A stretch of 64,000 nucleotides of DNA from Coffea arabica (taxonomy: Eukaryota; Streptophyta; Magnoliopsida; Gentianales; Rubiaceae), in contig NC_092323.1 in assembly GCF_036785885.1 (NCBI RefSeq), positions 10,486,501 to 10,550,500 of the forward strand, written 5' to 3'. The notes beneath the pieces were generated by a model. It saw only the letters and a list, made by a program, of their open reading frames with translations, did no database searches and was not told the DNA's origin. The position numbers were made by a program, and so were the translations under genes. Positions 23,401 through 35,164 of the stretch are shown here, piece by piece. The stretch's first letter is position 1; each line of letters starts with the position of its first letter.

Positions 23401-26400
23401 TTAAAAGCACTATTAATTTCTTCCATCCAGTCCATAGACACCCCCGTCCCAGAAGGCCCCTTGCTGCTCCTATCAAATTGAAAAGACAAATTTTTTGGAA
23501 ATGATAACCGAAGAATTATCAATGTTAAGTTTCTGTAGGATTCTGCATAGACTTTCATCCAGCCAGCAGTTCTCTAACAATGCCATATCAATCAGTTGGA
23601 GTTCTATAGATATTAAGTGTAGCAAATCCTGATATAGCTCTGTATCATTGTTCTCCAGACATTTTGGGCAATTCTTCCATCCACTAAACTTTGCCAAATT
23701 ATGGAGTCAAACAATCACAAAAAACAAGCCTCCATGATGACATGCGAGCTGTTCTACTTAGAAAGAGTCAATAGTCTTGAATAAGTCTTGACAAAGGGAA
23801 GAAATTATCATCTTCATACAGATACAAACTGCACTCCAGTGCTATTTATAGCATGAATTATACAACTAGAAATGATCCTTATGTGGTCAATTACATCTAA
23901 GAAGCTAACAGCATTCTGCAACCCATCACCCTACAAGGATGTTTAATGATAGAAACTTCAAACTCCGACATGACCAATATTGTCTAAGATCAAGTAAAAG
24001 GATGGCTAGTGAATGTTTGTCAACTCAATGCCTTGCAAGACTAAGCTTACTCTATAAATATAAAAATAAGAAACCAACCTCAATCAGACGCCCATGCCAA
24101 TACAAGAAAATTCCACAATTTGCCTGCTCCCATTCCAGTTGACAGCGGCCAAGAATCAGCCGAACTGGTTTTCCCATAATAACACCCTCATTTACTACAG
24201 TTTTATGCAGCGACTTGGCTAAAGGACGAGTTCTAATCTATTAAAAGAATCAAATTACAGAAATTAATATCCTAAAGCAGCATGAAAAAAGGACTTAATG
24301 ACAAATCAAGTAACTCTATAAATAAAGTTACTACAAGTGCTCCTTGAACATAGATCTTCATTCGTGGATCAAAGAAGATGACTTCCAGATAAGATTTTAG
24401 AGAATAATCCAAAGGCACCTGAAGCACAAGGAAACCACAAACTTTGTTAACAAAATTGGTTAATGCCACACAAGAAACATAAAGAATATGCCTTACTGTT
24501 TCAGACATTTGGCCTGGGCGAGATCTGACACGTTTAGAATGAATAAGGATGTCACCTTGATGGAATGAACTCCCGCCAATCATTCCAGTTTCCAAACACA
24601 AGCTATAATCTGATCCCCACTGATCTAAATTCCAAATGTATATTTGTGTTCCAGTACCTCTTTCACTAAAGAGACCAGCCTTTTCTCCTATTAGATACTT
24701 ATTAAATGGAGAAAACTCTCTAATTGCTTTCAGATTGTTTTTTGCTGAAGCCTCATTTTGGACATTGGAATCAATTTCCATAAATTGACCGACTCTGCGG
24801 TAGCTGACAATGGGGATCTCCAAATTCTATGACACAAGAGAGAGTGATATATCAGCGTTAAAATCCAAGATCACAACAAAAAACCAACCAAGTAAACCAT
24901 GATATAATCAACTGCATACATCCTTTCCATCATTTAGTGACTGGGATAGAAAAGCAACCGAACGAGAGCTCGCAGCCTGAGTAAGAACCAAAGCATCCTT
25001 CCCAATTCTCATTGCCCCAGTCTGGACCAAAGTGAGAAAATGTATTCCATGTCCAACAAGGAAAAGTTAAGAACCAGAACAAGCATGCAACACTGATTCT
25101 AGAAAGAAGAAATTTGAAATATGACAGCTGTTCATTAGCTTCAGAGGATATATACAACATGTAAAGCTACGAGACATCAGGATAGAAAAAAAGATGAATA
25201 CTACCAGCATATCAGTTTCATCAAAGGAAAGGAGAATATATTCAAATGTTAAAACTTTGGCAACCCATGTTGTGGAAACAAGAACTGTATTTCTTCTACA
25301 AGCAGATCTGTTTTTCTTTCTTTTTCTGAAAATTACTTTACAAGCTTGAGCTACATAAGTTCATTACCAGCATTAGTCTTGCAAATAAATGAGTTGATAT
25401 TTCCATGTTAGAACAAGCTCATTCATCAGATAAGAAGTCAAAAGATCGTGTTTGTTTGGAAAGGGAAAGAAAATGTTGGATGCTTCCATTGTTTACACAA
25501 ATAAATTTAGAATGAGAACCTCAGAGAGAGAGAGAGAGACTGCAGGCGATAAGCCTAAGAAACTTGACACAGCTTGAGAAGTAATCCTTCAGATGCAAAG
25601 TCTCCAACTAAGTAAAGAACAAAGAAGCAGGTAGTAGATACAATGTAATAAACAGAGGTTGGCAAAAGAACACCTCACATTTTCTATATATATATAGAGA
25701 GACACATACACACCCTAAAAAGCATTACATTAGTTAAAAAAAAAAAAGTATATGACAATTTGTAATTAATTCAACCCAAAGAAAATCAATATTTCGCTTG
25801 TATATCTGATGAAAAAGTCTTTGAACAGCATAGCGTTCAAGTCTTCAAAAATGGGAGAAGGTAAGCTAAAAACACATAATGAATATACTACTAATGAGTA
25901 AAAATGACCTCATTGAACCACCAAAACTTCCATACTAACTTAACTATGACAATGAATAGGGATGTTCCAGCACTAATCCCGTAGAAACATGGCAGTTTCT
26001 TCACAAATAGAATTTCCTTAAGTGCATTGCAAGGCCACAAACCATGGTTGTCTGGTATGTTGTTTACAATCAAGTTAGGGAAGAAAAAGGGACAAAACAG
26101 CAATTCCCTGAACCCCAGCTTGTCAGATGAACACAGTAAATTACAAAAGATTTTACATCCTCCTATGATCACTGATGGAAAATATAACTATGGGCTTAAA
26201 TGAACAATTTAGCCACAATATAACAAAACAGGAGACAAAAAAAGAGCAAAACAATCAGTAGCAATTTCATACTTGTGCAATATGTATAGCTTATTATCAG
26301 CTTGTCTCTGGAAGAAAAGATTTACACGTCCTCTAGATACTTTTGTTCACCAAGACTGCATATGAAAGTAGCTCTTAATTAAGAAATGGTTTCAAAAGCA

Positions 26401-29400
26401 TACCTTAAAACCAATCCCAAATCTGCCAATATGATCAGGATCATCAGCCTCAGGTTGCTTATGCCCAAAAGAAATCATTCTCACAATCTCCTGATGAGTC
26501 ATCCCATGGCCATCATCTATTATTGACAGCATCGGAATGTCTTTGCCAGCTGGTTTGTAATACACCATTTCCATAGAAATTTGCAATCTATAGCCACATG
26601 AGACAAGAACAAGAAGTCTTATCAGCATAACAACAGACTGAAATATCTATACATCACAACAGCCTTCCTCTCTATTTCCACATCACCTAAGCCTCACCCT
26701 CCCCACAACATGACCTACCCAACCACAAAACAGGATAAATCTAAAGTTACGACAAAATATAAGAGAAAGATTTCATGTACAATAAGAAAATAAATTACAA
26801 TAGAAAAAGTTACCGACTTGGTTGCTTTGGCATCTCTGGAATTGTCAACAAACTCAGCAATTGCACCAAAAATCCAGCTGGAATGAACTTGACCAAGGGT
26901 TTTCAAATAACTGGGATCTACTTGCACATAATTTCTACCCAAGGAACCATGGGGATCCACTACATTTTCAGGTTTACTGCTAACTTTAACCTTATATTGA
27001 GCTTGGCATCCATCAGCATCTGAAAGCATACACTCAGGAGATATACTATCCTCAATACAGTTAGAGATTGATACAGCATCCTCACCCAATGAAGATTCAA
27101 ATCTACCTTGCATGCAACCTCTTGTTGATTGCACAACTCTATGTGGTTTAGCATTCAAAAGAATATTTTTTTGCTCGGACAAGATCCCAGCTGCAATTAT
27201 GTGAATCCAAGCACAATAAACAAAACTAGCTTAATTACATTTCAAAAGATCACTTAAGCAGGCAAGAGAAGAACAAAGCACATCAAAGATAATTTCAGCA
27301 TGCTGCTTGCCCCAAGAACAAACAGCAATCAGATAATTGCAGCACAAACATAATAACACAGAAGCTATATGAAACAAATGCCATACAAACTACAGAGAAG
27401 GGAACAAAGCACATCAAAGTTAAGCAACATCCTTGCCCAAAGAGGGGTAGGAGTAACTCACCCAGTCTCTCTTGTTTTAGACAGTCCTGTAAACAATTCC
27501 TTCTCTCCTCCTTGTATAAAACGCGGACATGGCTTAAGTCTGAGCCTTCACAGGGAGGAATTATGTAGAATTCAAAACTATCGAGCTTTCCTACAGCAAC
27601 CTTCAAAATCATTCCGGAAGCAAATTAGGGACACAAAAGAGTGCACTATCTTACTAATTAAGCAAATACAAATATATAGTGCAATACAAAAATAACTCAG
27701 TCACATTATTTTATTGAAACAAATTTGGTTCTTAGGTTATTTATGGGGAACATTCCAGGTTTCTCATAAACTCTCCTGCATAATATTGTTTATCTATTTT
27801 CTTCTTGTCTCACCATGTCAGTTATCCTTACAAAACACCACCATGCTATACAAATAAATATCCCTGTGTCTTCCTTCCCACATACATTTCAATTAACTCA
27901 AGAAGCAAAGCAAAAAGCATCTTGTCTAAAGGCAGGAAGCAAATTTTACAATTAATAAAGCTAACCATGTCTTGATAGTTAGACTTAAAGGGCAGATGGA
28001 ACATTAGAAAAAAAATGGAACATGAAGACACAGAAAAACAATTGCATGGTGATTATGAATGGATATTCACATAGTCAACTCTCATGTTCTGCAACTAGGA
28101 GCTTTTCTCAATTACCTAGACCTATGGAGGGAATGAAAAGATCGTCTAAAGATACTTAAACATTTGAGAACACTGCAGCTCTCCTCTCTTTTGGAAAAGT
28201 TAAGGCCAGGCTAACTTAAAGGATCAGTTAAACAAACAATAGAAGAAAATGCCAAGACTTTCCAGTAGCATATTATACCTTTTTATATGTCTGAAGAAAA
28301 TTCAAGAACCTAACCCACTCTATTTCCTGTTGAGAGTTTTCAGAGGCGCGATACAAGCTGCAACAAGGTAACCCATGAGGAATATGAGCTTTTTCTGGCC
28401 TAATTATGTGTGATATGCTCCAATAAGTAGGCCTGTTAAAATCGTAGATAACAGGAGTCAAAATCTGTAACTGGTGGTTAATAACTTCCACAGAGAAACA
28501 GCACATAGAAAACTGAGACCCTTGTATACTTCAAAGAGCTAAAGAAACAAAATCAGTTGGAGAAATAACAGCTCTGGCAGTAGATTATCTCAGTGGATAA
28601 TGCATTCAAGAAACCACAAGAAACCAAAAGACATTCATGACAAAAGAATACAAATGCATCCTCCCTTTCCAGTTTTTTACTCGGAAAGAAATAAAGTTCC
28701 TGTCTCGACTGATTGGTTGATGATCTCTACATATTAATTAGTTGCCACAAATTGACAGAAACACTTCCCTGTTTTTAATAACTATTCTATGGACAAAAGT
28801 TAGTACAAACAAGATCATGCAAGTAGCATACTGTACAAGACCAGTAGATATATTGTCAAGAAAGGCATGCATACATCTTGGAAGGAGGACTGAAGCATTG
28901 TGTCCGACAGATGGGTTTATGATCCTTTGTCAGCAGAACATAGCAATTAATATCACCTGCAAGAGTTTGTCAGCATATTGGATTCAAAGAGGGGTGAAGA
29001 GAGAATCTTTTACAGCAACAGATATTCAATATCTACTGGGATCAATCACAAAAAGATATTAGATCCAAAATTGACTAACAAAATAAAAGTTACTTTCCCG
29101 GAAAAACTCAATGAAACTCATGGCCTACCATACCTTTCATATTTAAAAAGTATTACTTTAAAAGAAGTTCTACCTACACTTTCAGAATGGATGTCTCAAA
29201 AGTCCAGCAATCATACAGGAAGAAGTCTCACTTTCAATAATTAAAGAGAAATTACCTATACTAGTTTCCATTTCAGAATAGATAAGCTTTCAAACTTTAG
29301 ATATTCTATGAGAAAGACATTGTTAAGGATAAATCCCAAACAAATAGGTGCAAATTTATGGCGTAACTATTTATGTAGATTTATGGCGTAACTTTTTTTT

Positions 29401-30833
29401 TTCTTTCGATTTATGTAGATGCTAGGATATACTAATGTTTCTAGTACTTAAAGCACCATTGCCACAAAAAGTAAACTCTCCACCACAAAAAAAAAAAAAG
29501 TAAAAGAAAACAAATTCTAGTATCAGGTACTGAGTATCCTTCGAAATTCTTTAGTAAAAGTATGAGATATATATGCTAAAATGATTCTTGGGAATTAATG
29601 ATCCTAAAAGCATAAAAATTAAGACTTAATAATTGTTTTCCCTACTTATTTTTGTTTTTCTCATCAATGAGGTCAATTATAAACTGTTGACTTCACCAGA
29701 AAAACAACTGGTTTCATAGAGGATTTACTTTTACCACAAAAAAATGTAAATTCTGTTTCTGTAAATGTAATGACTAACAGTGCTACTAACTAGAATGGAT
29801 CCAAACAAAAGGCTCTCCCATAAAGTTCAATAACATTCCTGAAGTTGATATTCTAGATTCTGTTAAGCATGGTCAAGGATAAATTATTCACAACATCATA
29901 CATATGAAATCTGTTTTGTTCTCATGTTCAGCAACTATAGCAGTATTATTTAGTGGTCTTTCAAGATTCCGTTAATGGTTTTTCATATGTCTCTTTGTTT
30001 GTACCGCATGCCTTACTTTAATTTTCTGGAAAGACAAGTGCATTCCCTCATCCCCAATTTGATTCCATATAAATACCTCTCTCCTGAAGATAGAAAGCTC
30101 TCCCCCATAAATGATTACTTTAGCAATTATGTGAACGAAATACTTACCTTATGTTGCCTTATCGAATCATATCTAAGGATTATTCAACATAAACAAGTTG
30201 ATTACTCTTGCAATCTATTGAAGCCGAGTAATTTTTTAGTTTTAATCCATGTTTATCAGCTTTTATTATAGCATGTTTTTTGGCAGTTATGATCATATTT
30301 CATAACCAAAGGTTACGAAATAAATGTCATTGCTTGCACTCCTGTTGAAGAAAAAACAAAACTCCCAAAAGTAACTACAACACAAAATAAAAGCAACCAT
30401 TACCAATAAAAATAGAAAGATCATTTGATGAGCATCACTTGAAGAAAGGGGTGGTGAAAACTGACCCCAATCATCTTCTTCATTTGAGTGAGGGAAACTT
30501 GAAATATCAAAAACAAAATTAAAAATAAATTAAGATAAAACACTTGATTCTTAATGACTAGACCACGTGTCGCTTTCTATGATATATATCCCAAACTTCC
30601 TTCACTTTTGTTATGCCACTGGATACCTAAATATTTCAAAGAAACTACATACCAAAGTGCCTATCTCATAGCCAATGCATTTTTAGCAGTCTAATTCATA
30701 TTTTGATAAATGACAACTCCTCATTTTGCTAATGAAGCAGAATCAACTTGCATTGGCAGCTTTTCCATAAAAGTGCAAGAATGCAAAGCATACCTTCATT
30801 TGCCAGCTCATTCTTTAAGCAAAAATCTCCCAT
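18570..30833 (-). CDS. MORC-type GHKL ATPase with C-terminal CW zinc finger
   Basis: Coding exons, in transcript order: 30833-30794, 28956-28875, 28432-28279, 27600-27462, 27190-26818, 26587-26404, 25021-24920, 24826-24497, 24418-24335, 24237-24079, 22746-22663, 20909-20772, 19932-19820, 19522-19371, 18676-18570; 746 aa with all phases consistent. GHKL ATPase motifs are clear: EFVDNSRDAKAT (about 250-261; Mg/ATP Glu and Asn), IDDGHGM, and GRFGIGFK ending at 324. An S5-like fold region follows. The CW finger is WVQCDKCRKWRRL with PDWFCYM and GSC, giving Cys639, 642, 663 and 672. MORC ATPases compact or silence chromatin; CW fingers bind histone H3K4 methyl marks. Residues 1-138 form an extra domain (CRTQCFSPPSKMPTYWSI, LDSFEFYIIPPCEG) with a faint SPOC-like ending; identity unknown. 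No long coiled coil is present. The GHKL to CW part is secure; the first three exons rest on phase fit, good splice sites and the AACAATGGG start context. Confidence 0.85.
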
Positions 30834-31964
30834 TGTTAAAACCTGCTTCAGGCAATGAACATGTCATGGTTAGAGACATTCAAGTTGAGAGAAACAATTT
30901 GCAAACACACCTTCTAAGATGTTATCACTCTTCCCTATCTTCATATAACAGACCAATTTGCAACAGCCCAGTGATAAACCAATAACTCTAAATTGACTAA
31001 TTACAGTCGCATGCATTATTAAAGTGCAAAATATGAACAGATACAAAGAGAAGTTAAATCAAACAGATTTACAAAAGCAACTAGCAGAGAGTCCTACACT
31101 ACAAACAGAAACAGTGTTTTGGGGGGGGGGGCGTTTCAAAGATCAACCCATTGCAATTTTGAGAGGTATTTACGGTCATCTTTGAGTTTGATCCAAAGGT
31201 CTCGTAAAACTCTGAAAACACATTACTACTCGAAGTTGAAGCAGAAAGAGATGAAAACCATCAAGAAAGGCAACCAATGCCAACGAGCAGGGCTATGTTC
31301 TGCATTTCCTTGTACGAATGAAACTTTGAACTAGAGGAGAAACAGCATAAACCAACAAAGAAAAGCAAAAGCCAAACATTTTTACAATGGAGCATCAATT
31401 ATGATCCTCTAACCCACAACTGCCCTGAAGCTGATTTTAACACTCACCAGAAACCTTTGCTTTAGCGCCTTTTTTTTTAAGCACTTACCTATCATTCTCT
31501 AAAACTGCATCAACAAGGTTAACCCAAAAAAGCATATTTACACTTCCAAAGATGAGTTTTCTCAAGAAATTTAGAAATTGAAGTTTTCGTTCAATACTAT
31601 CAATACCAAAAAAATAATTTTAAAAAATAAAACAGAATAAGTCATGAGACCTGCATTTCAGCAAAGAAAAGCAAGCAAAAACTTACTTATGCTAGTAATA
31701 CACGGACAATAAAAGAATAGTAGTATTGTCAGAGTCCAGTACGTTGCTGGTACCACTACTAAGCCTATTGGGATGGAGAACAGACAATGTTACTGCTATA
31801 AATAGATAAGAAGGGTTAAAAAAGCAATAAGATCGGGAAAAAAATAAGGTAAAAGCGAGGAAAAAGTACAAAACCAGCAAAAACTAAGACGAAGACGAGA
31901 ATAGAAAAAATCGTTTCGCCCCAAAAAGAACAAAAAAGGAAAGAGTTGATACTTGAGTAAATAG

Positions 31965-31973
31965 AAACCCTAG
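31965..31973 (-). promoter_or_regulatory. Telo-box near the 5' end of the MORC gene
   Basis: AAACCCTAG on the plus strand (CTAGGGTTT in transcript sense) lies in the probable leader or first-intron region of the minus-strand gene. The CT-rich leader appears to run from about 32420 down to 32100 (minus strand), with no coding exon recognised before 30833. Confidence 0.35.
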
Positions 31974-32419
31974 ACCCATCTTTGAACCTTAAAGGGATTA
32001 AACCCGAGATAGGAAAAATAATCAATATTAAGCAGTAGCAGGCTAGCAATGACTAAAAATGCTTTAAATGCGTTCGTCAACCACACACGTTCATAAACGG
32101 AATGTCGCAACCAAAATGGGTAAAGAAGAAGATGGGAGAAGGTTATTACAGCAGCGACTTTGCCTTTGATCACGGCGACCACCAACGGCGATAGGCGGAG
32201 AAGCCGGGATGGCGAGGAGTCGGAAAGAGTAAAGAGTGTGGAGACTAGAGTGAGAGAGAGAGAGAGAAGAAGAAAACGGGGATTGGAAAGCTTTTGGACT
32301 TTCCACTGACATGCAGCAAGTCGGCTCCACAACAACAACTCGCGTAAAACAAAACAAAGGAAGAGAACTACGAGTGGCATTAATACGACTTTTATGGGTA
32401 TGGGTTGGCACCCATGACC

Positions 32420-34150
32420 ATTAGGAGAGACCAAGATGGTAATTTGCGATTGCAAATTTGAAGTTATTATTAATTGAAAAAAGTGTCTTGCGTGCATTGA
32501 CAGGATTAATAAATTATGTATAATTATGGTTATAAAATTAAAATTAATATTGAAAAGTGTTTAGATGCAATGACAATAATGAATATGGATGTGTGCGTGG
32601 TAATTTAGATGTACCCTTTAAATAATAATACTTTACTTAGTAATAGTGGGATTTATCTCATGAAAAAATATAGTAAGCGCTCATAATTTATTTGAATCCG
32701 TATCACTACTGTTATATAAATTGTATAATAAAAAAAATAAATGGTTTGCCTAAAGGGTGGTGCTATTGGCACTTGGGGTTTTTTGAAAAGTTAGCTTTAC
32801 AAAATGATCCAAACAAAAGGGATGCAATAATTGTTACTGTATGTATTCACATGGTATGGTAAGTTAGTTGTAATTTAAATATATTAATGAGTGTCTAAAA
32901 TAAACAACACAAAATACAATTAAGTACTTTCTGTTTTTATTGAAGAAGACTTCATGTCTTACAAAATGAAAGGGAAACAATTGTTATGTGACTTATGCTC
33001 TAATTAGTTGATCTTGGAAATAAATGTTGCAAAGTAATAAACTTAGGAATTATAACGCGAAAAATATAATAGAGTGTCAAAAGCCCTTTTCCACATAATT
33101 TATTAGTGTGCTGATAGACTATGAGGGGGTTTTATTTTTTTTCACCCTCGTTATTTTTTATTTTATTTTTTTGAAAATTGAGCTGCAATGCATTATTCAT
33201 AAGACGACTTGCTATAGTCGCACGTAGATTTTGTTGATTTTTAGTGGCTGATTATGAAATTGTATGCACTGTTCAACAACACACACAAATTGAAACAGAA
33301 ACAGTGAGGAGGTAAGTAAAAAAATTACTATTGATTCTCTAGGAAAAAAAAAACTGAAACAGTAATTTATCAAAAAAATGGAACCCCAATCTTGGTTGCG
33401 TGAGTTCTCTACACTTTCCATTCTTTTTTCATGTGAGTTGTTTTTGGTTATTGACGATTTAAGTGGTTTTTAACTTATTATTGCACCATTTTCCATACCA
33501 GAATTGATATATATATAGTAGTTAATTTTGAGTGATGGGCATTTCTAACTTGCAAATTGAGCATCCCCTTTCTTTCCCATCCATGATCAATTATGATTCA
33601 AAAATCAATTGTTCATCCATTTGAGTAGAGCCAGACTTATATCATATGCACCATCTCCTCCAACTTTTTTGTTTTCTTTTTCTAATTTATTTCATAATTA
33701 TATCATAAAATTATGATAGTTAATATATTTCAATCAATCATACACACATGTTATCAGTTTTTGTCACATATAAGGCGTATGCCTTTCTCGCTAGTATTCA
33801 TGATATATGCATATTTTGTCTTCATTTAAAAAAAAAAAATCTCATCATGTAACCTTTGTGTAAATTTTTACTCGTAAATGTACTATTACTTGTTAGATAA
33901 ACTCGTATTGCTGGGCTGCCCAAGTGGAACCGAAGCTGTTTCACGGTTAACAACAATGTGACAAAGTCCAAATTTTGGGTAGCCCAATTTTCAAAAACCC
34001 AATGGTTCAGTGAATACTGGGTCATTGGTGTTTGAAGATCGAGTCTATTCAAGTGTGAGCTTGCGAAAAAAGGGTTGCGCTAATTGTTCGGCTTCTCCAC
34101 AATATTTGCGCAGGATTTGATCATTGGCAAATTTGCATGTAATTGTGAAT
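32420..34150. other. Intergenic between MORC and WDR55, no gene seen
   Basis: This is the divergent intergenic space of the two genes. It is AT-rich with poly-A and poly-T runs and has no frame with recognisable product. It probably carries the promoter of the minus-strand gene at its left edge. Confidence 0.6.
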
Positions 34151-34157
34151 AGTTATT

Positions 34158-34437
34158 CGGGGTGCGTTTAATAAAATTGGAGTCTATAAACTAAAATCTA
34201 AAATTTGAATATATTAAATTAATGAATTGTTAAGTATTAAATCTAGTACATTTGAGTGTATATCACATTTAATGTTAAGTGAATAGTTTATCACTTAATT
34301 TTGGGAGTAAATTTTGTCTACAAAATTCAGTGCCACTTAATTAATTCAGATGTTCAATTTTTGGTTATCAAACGATCTGAATATATTAAGATTTGAATCC
34401 ATTAAATTTAAGTGTTGAATTGGATTATCAAATATAG
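34158..34437 (+). repeat. MITE-like repeat, family A copy 2
   Basis: Starts GGGTGCGTTTAATAAAATTG and ends near GAATTGGATTATCAAATATA. Between them are ACATTTGAGTGTATATCACA, AAGTGAATAGTTTATCACTT and CACTTAATTAATTCAGATGT, matching copies at 388-683 (inverted) and 60604-60882. No coding content. Confidence 0.65.
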
Positions 34438-35164
34438 CATGAGAAAATATATAAAAGTTTCCATGTTTCGTCTTTTTTATTTTTGGCCTTTTATGAGTTT
34501 CAAGAAAGAAAATAATGTATAAAAAAGTTGAAAAGCTCCATGGCATTACATGATTTAAAATGTTTATAGTTAATTGGTGAACGAAAATAAGATTTAAACC
34601 TTATCTCAAATGAATGAATGAGACATGCAATGTGCTAACGCAATGTTATCCATTCTTTATTAAAATAGCGAGGAGTATTTTCAATGATTCTAGCATGGAA
34701 GAAGTTAAAATTTTACATTAAGTATTACATGATTTAAAATATTTTTGCCTTATGAGACCACCAATAAAAAGGCAAAAATGTTCAATATGAAAACAAAAAG
34801 TAATATTTACTCTCTCATGTTTGTTAATAACACCAAACTTCTATCATCATAATATTTTTGTATCCACAATTACTCCATTATTCTTAAAGTTCAAAGTCAA
34901 GGAGATGTGCTAGTAATAGTAATATAATATAAGTGCCTATACTAGCATTTCGTTGTAGATATAAACAATTTTAAGTTCTCAACTCGAAAAAAAAAGAGAG
35001 AGAGAGATTAATTTCGAAACCCGGTTGAACCAAGGGAACCAGCCTCCTCGATAAACCCTGCGGTGGCATTTATACCTTTGCAACCCCTCAAACTAGTAAT
35101 AGGGTTTAAGTTTCTGAAGCCGGCCATTTCCTGTTCTTCTTCTACATCTTCTTCTTCAATTGGG

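Noticed and set aside
27604..27612. ATG at 27612 as the MORC start codon
   Set aside because: A good acceptor (GAAG) directly follows it, and the upstream exon at 28432-28279 ends in a good donor in matching phase, giving a continuous YKKVAVGKLD reading.
31120..31131. Run of G near 31120 as a G-quadruplex or regulatory site
   Set aside because: A single homopolymer in a long intron with no repeated G-tract spacing.
31970..32497. 175-codon minus-strand frame at the MORC 5' end
   Set aside because: Leu/Ser-rich translation of a CT-rich leader; no domain, and it does not splice in frame into the MORC exons.
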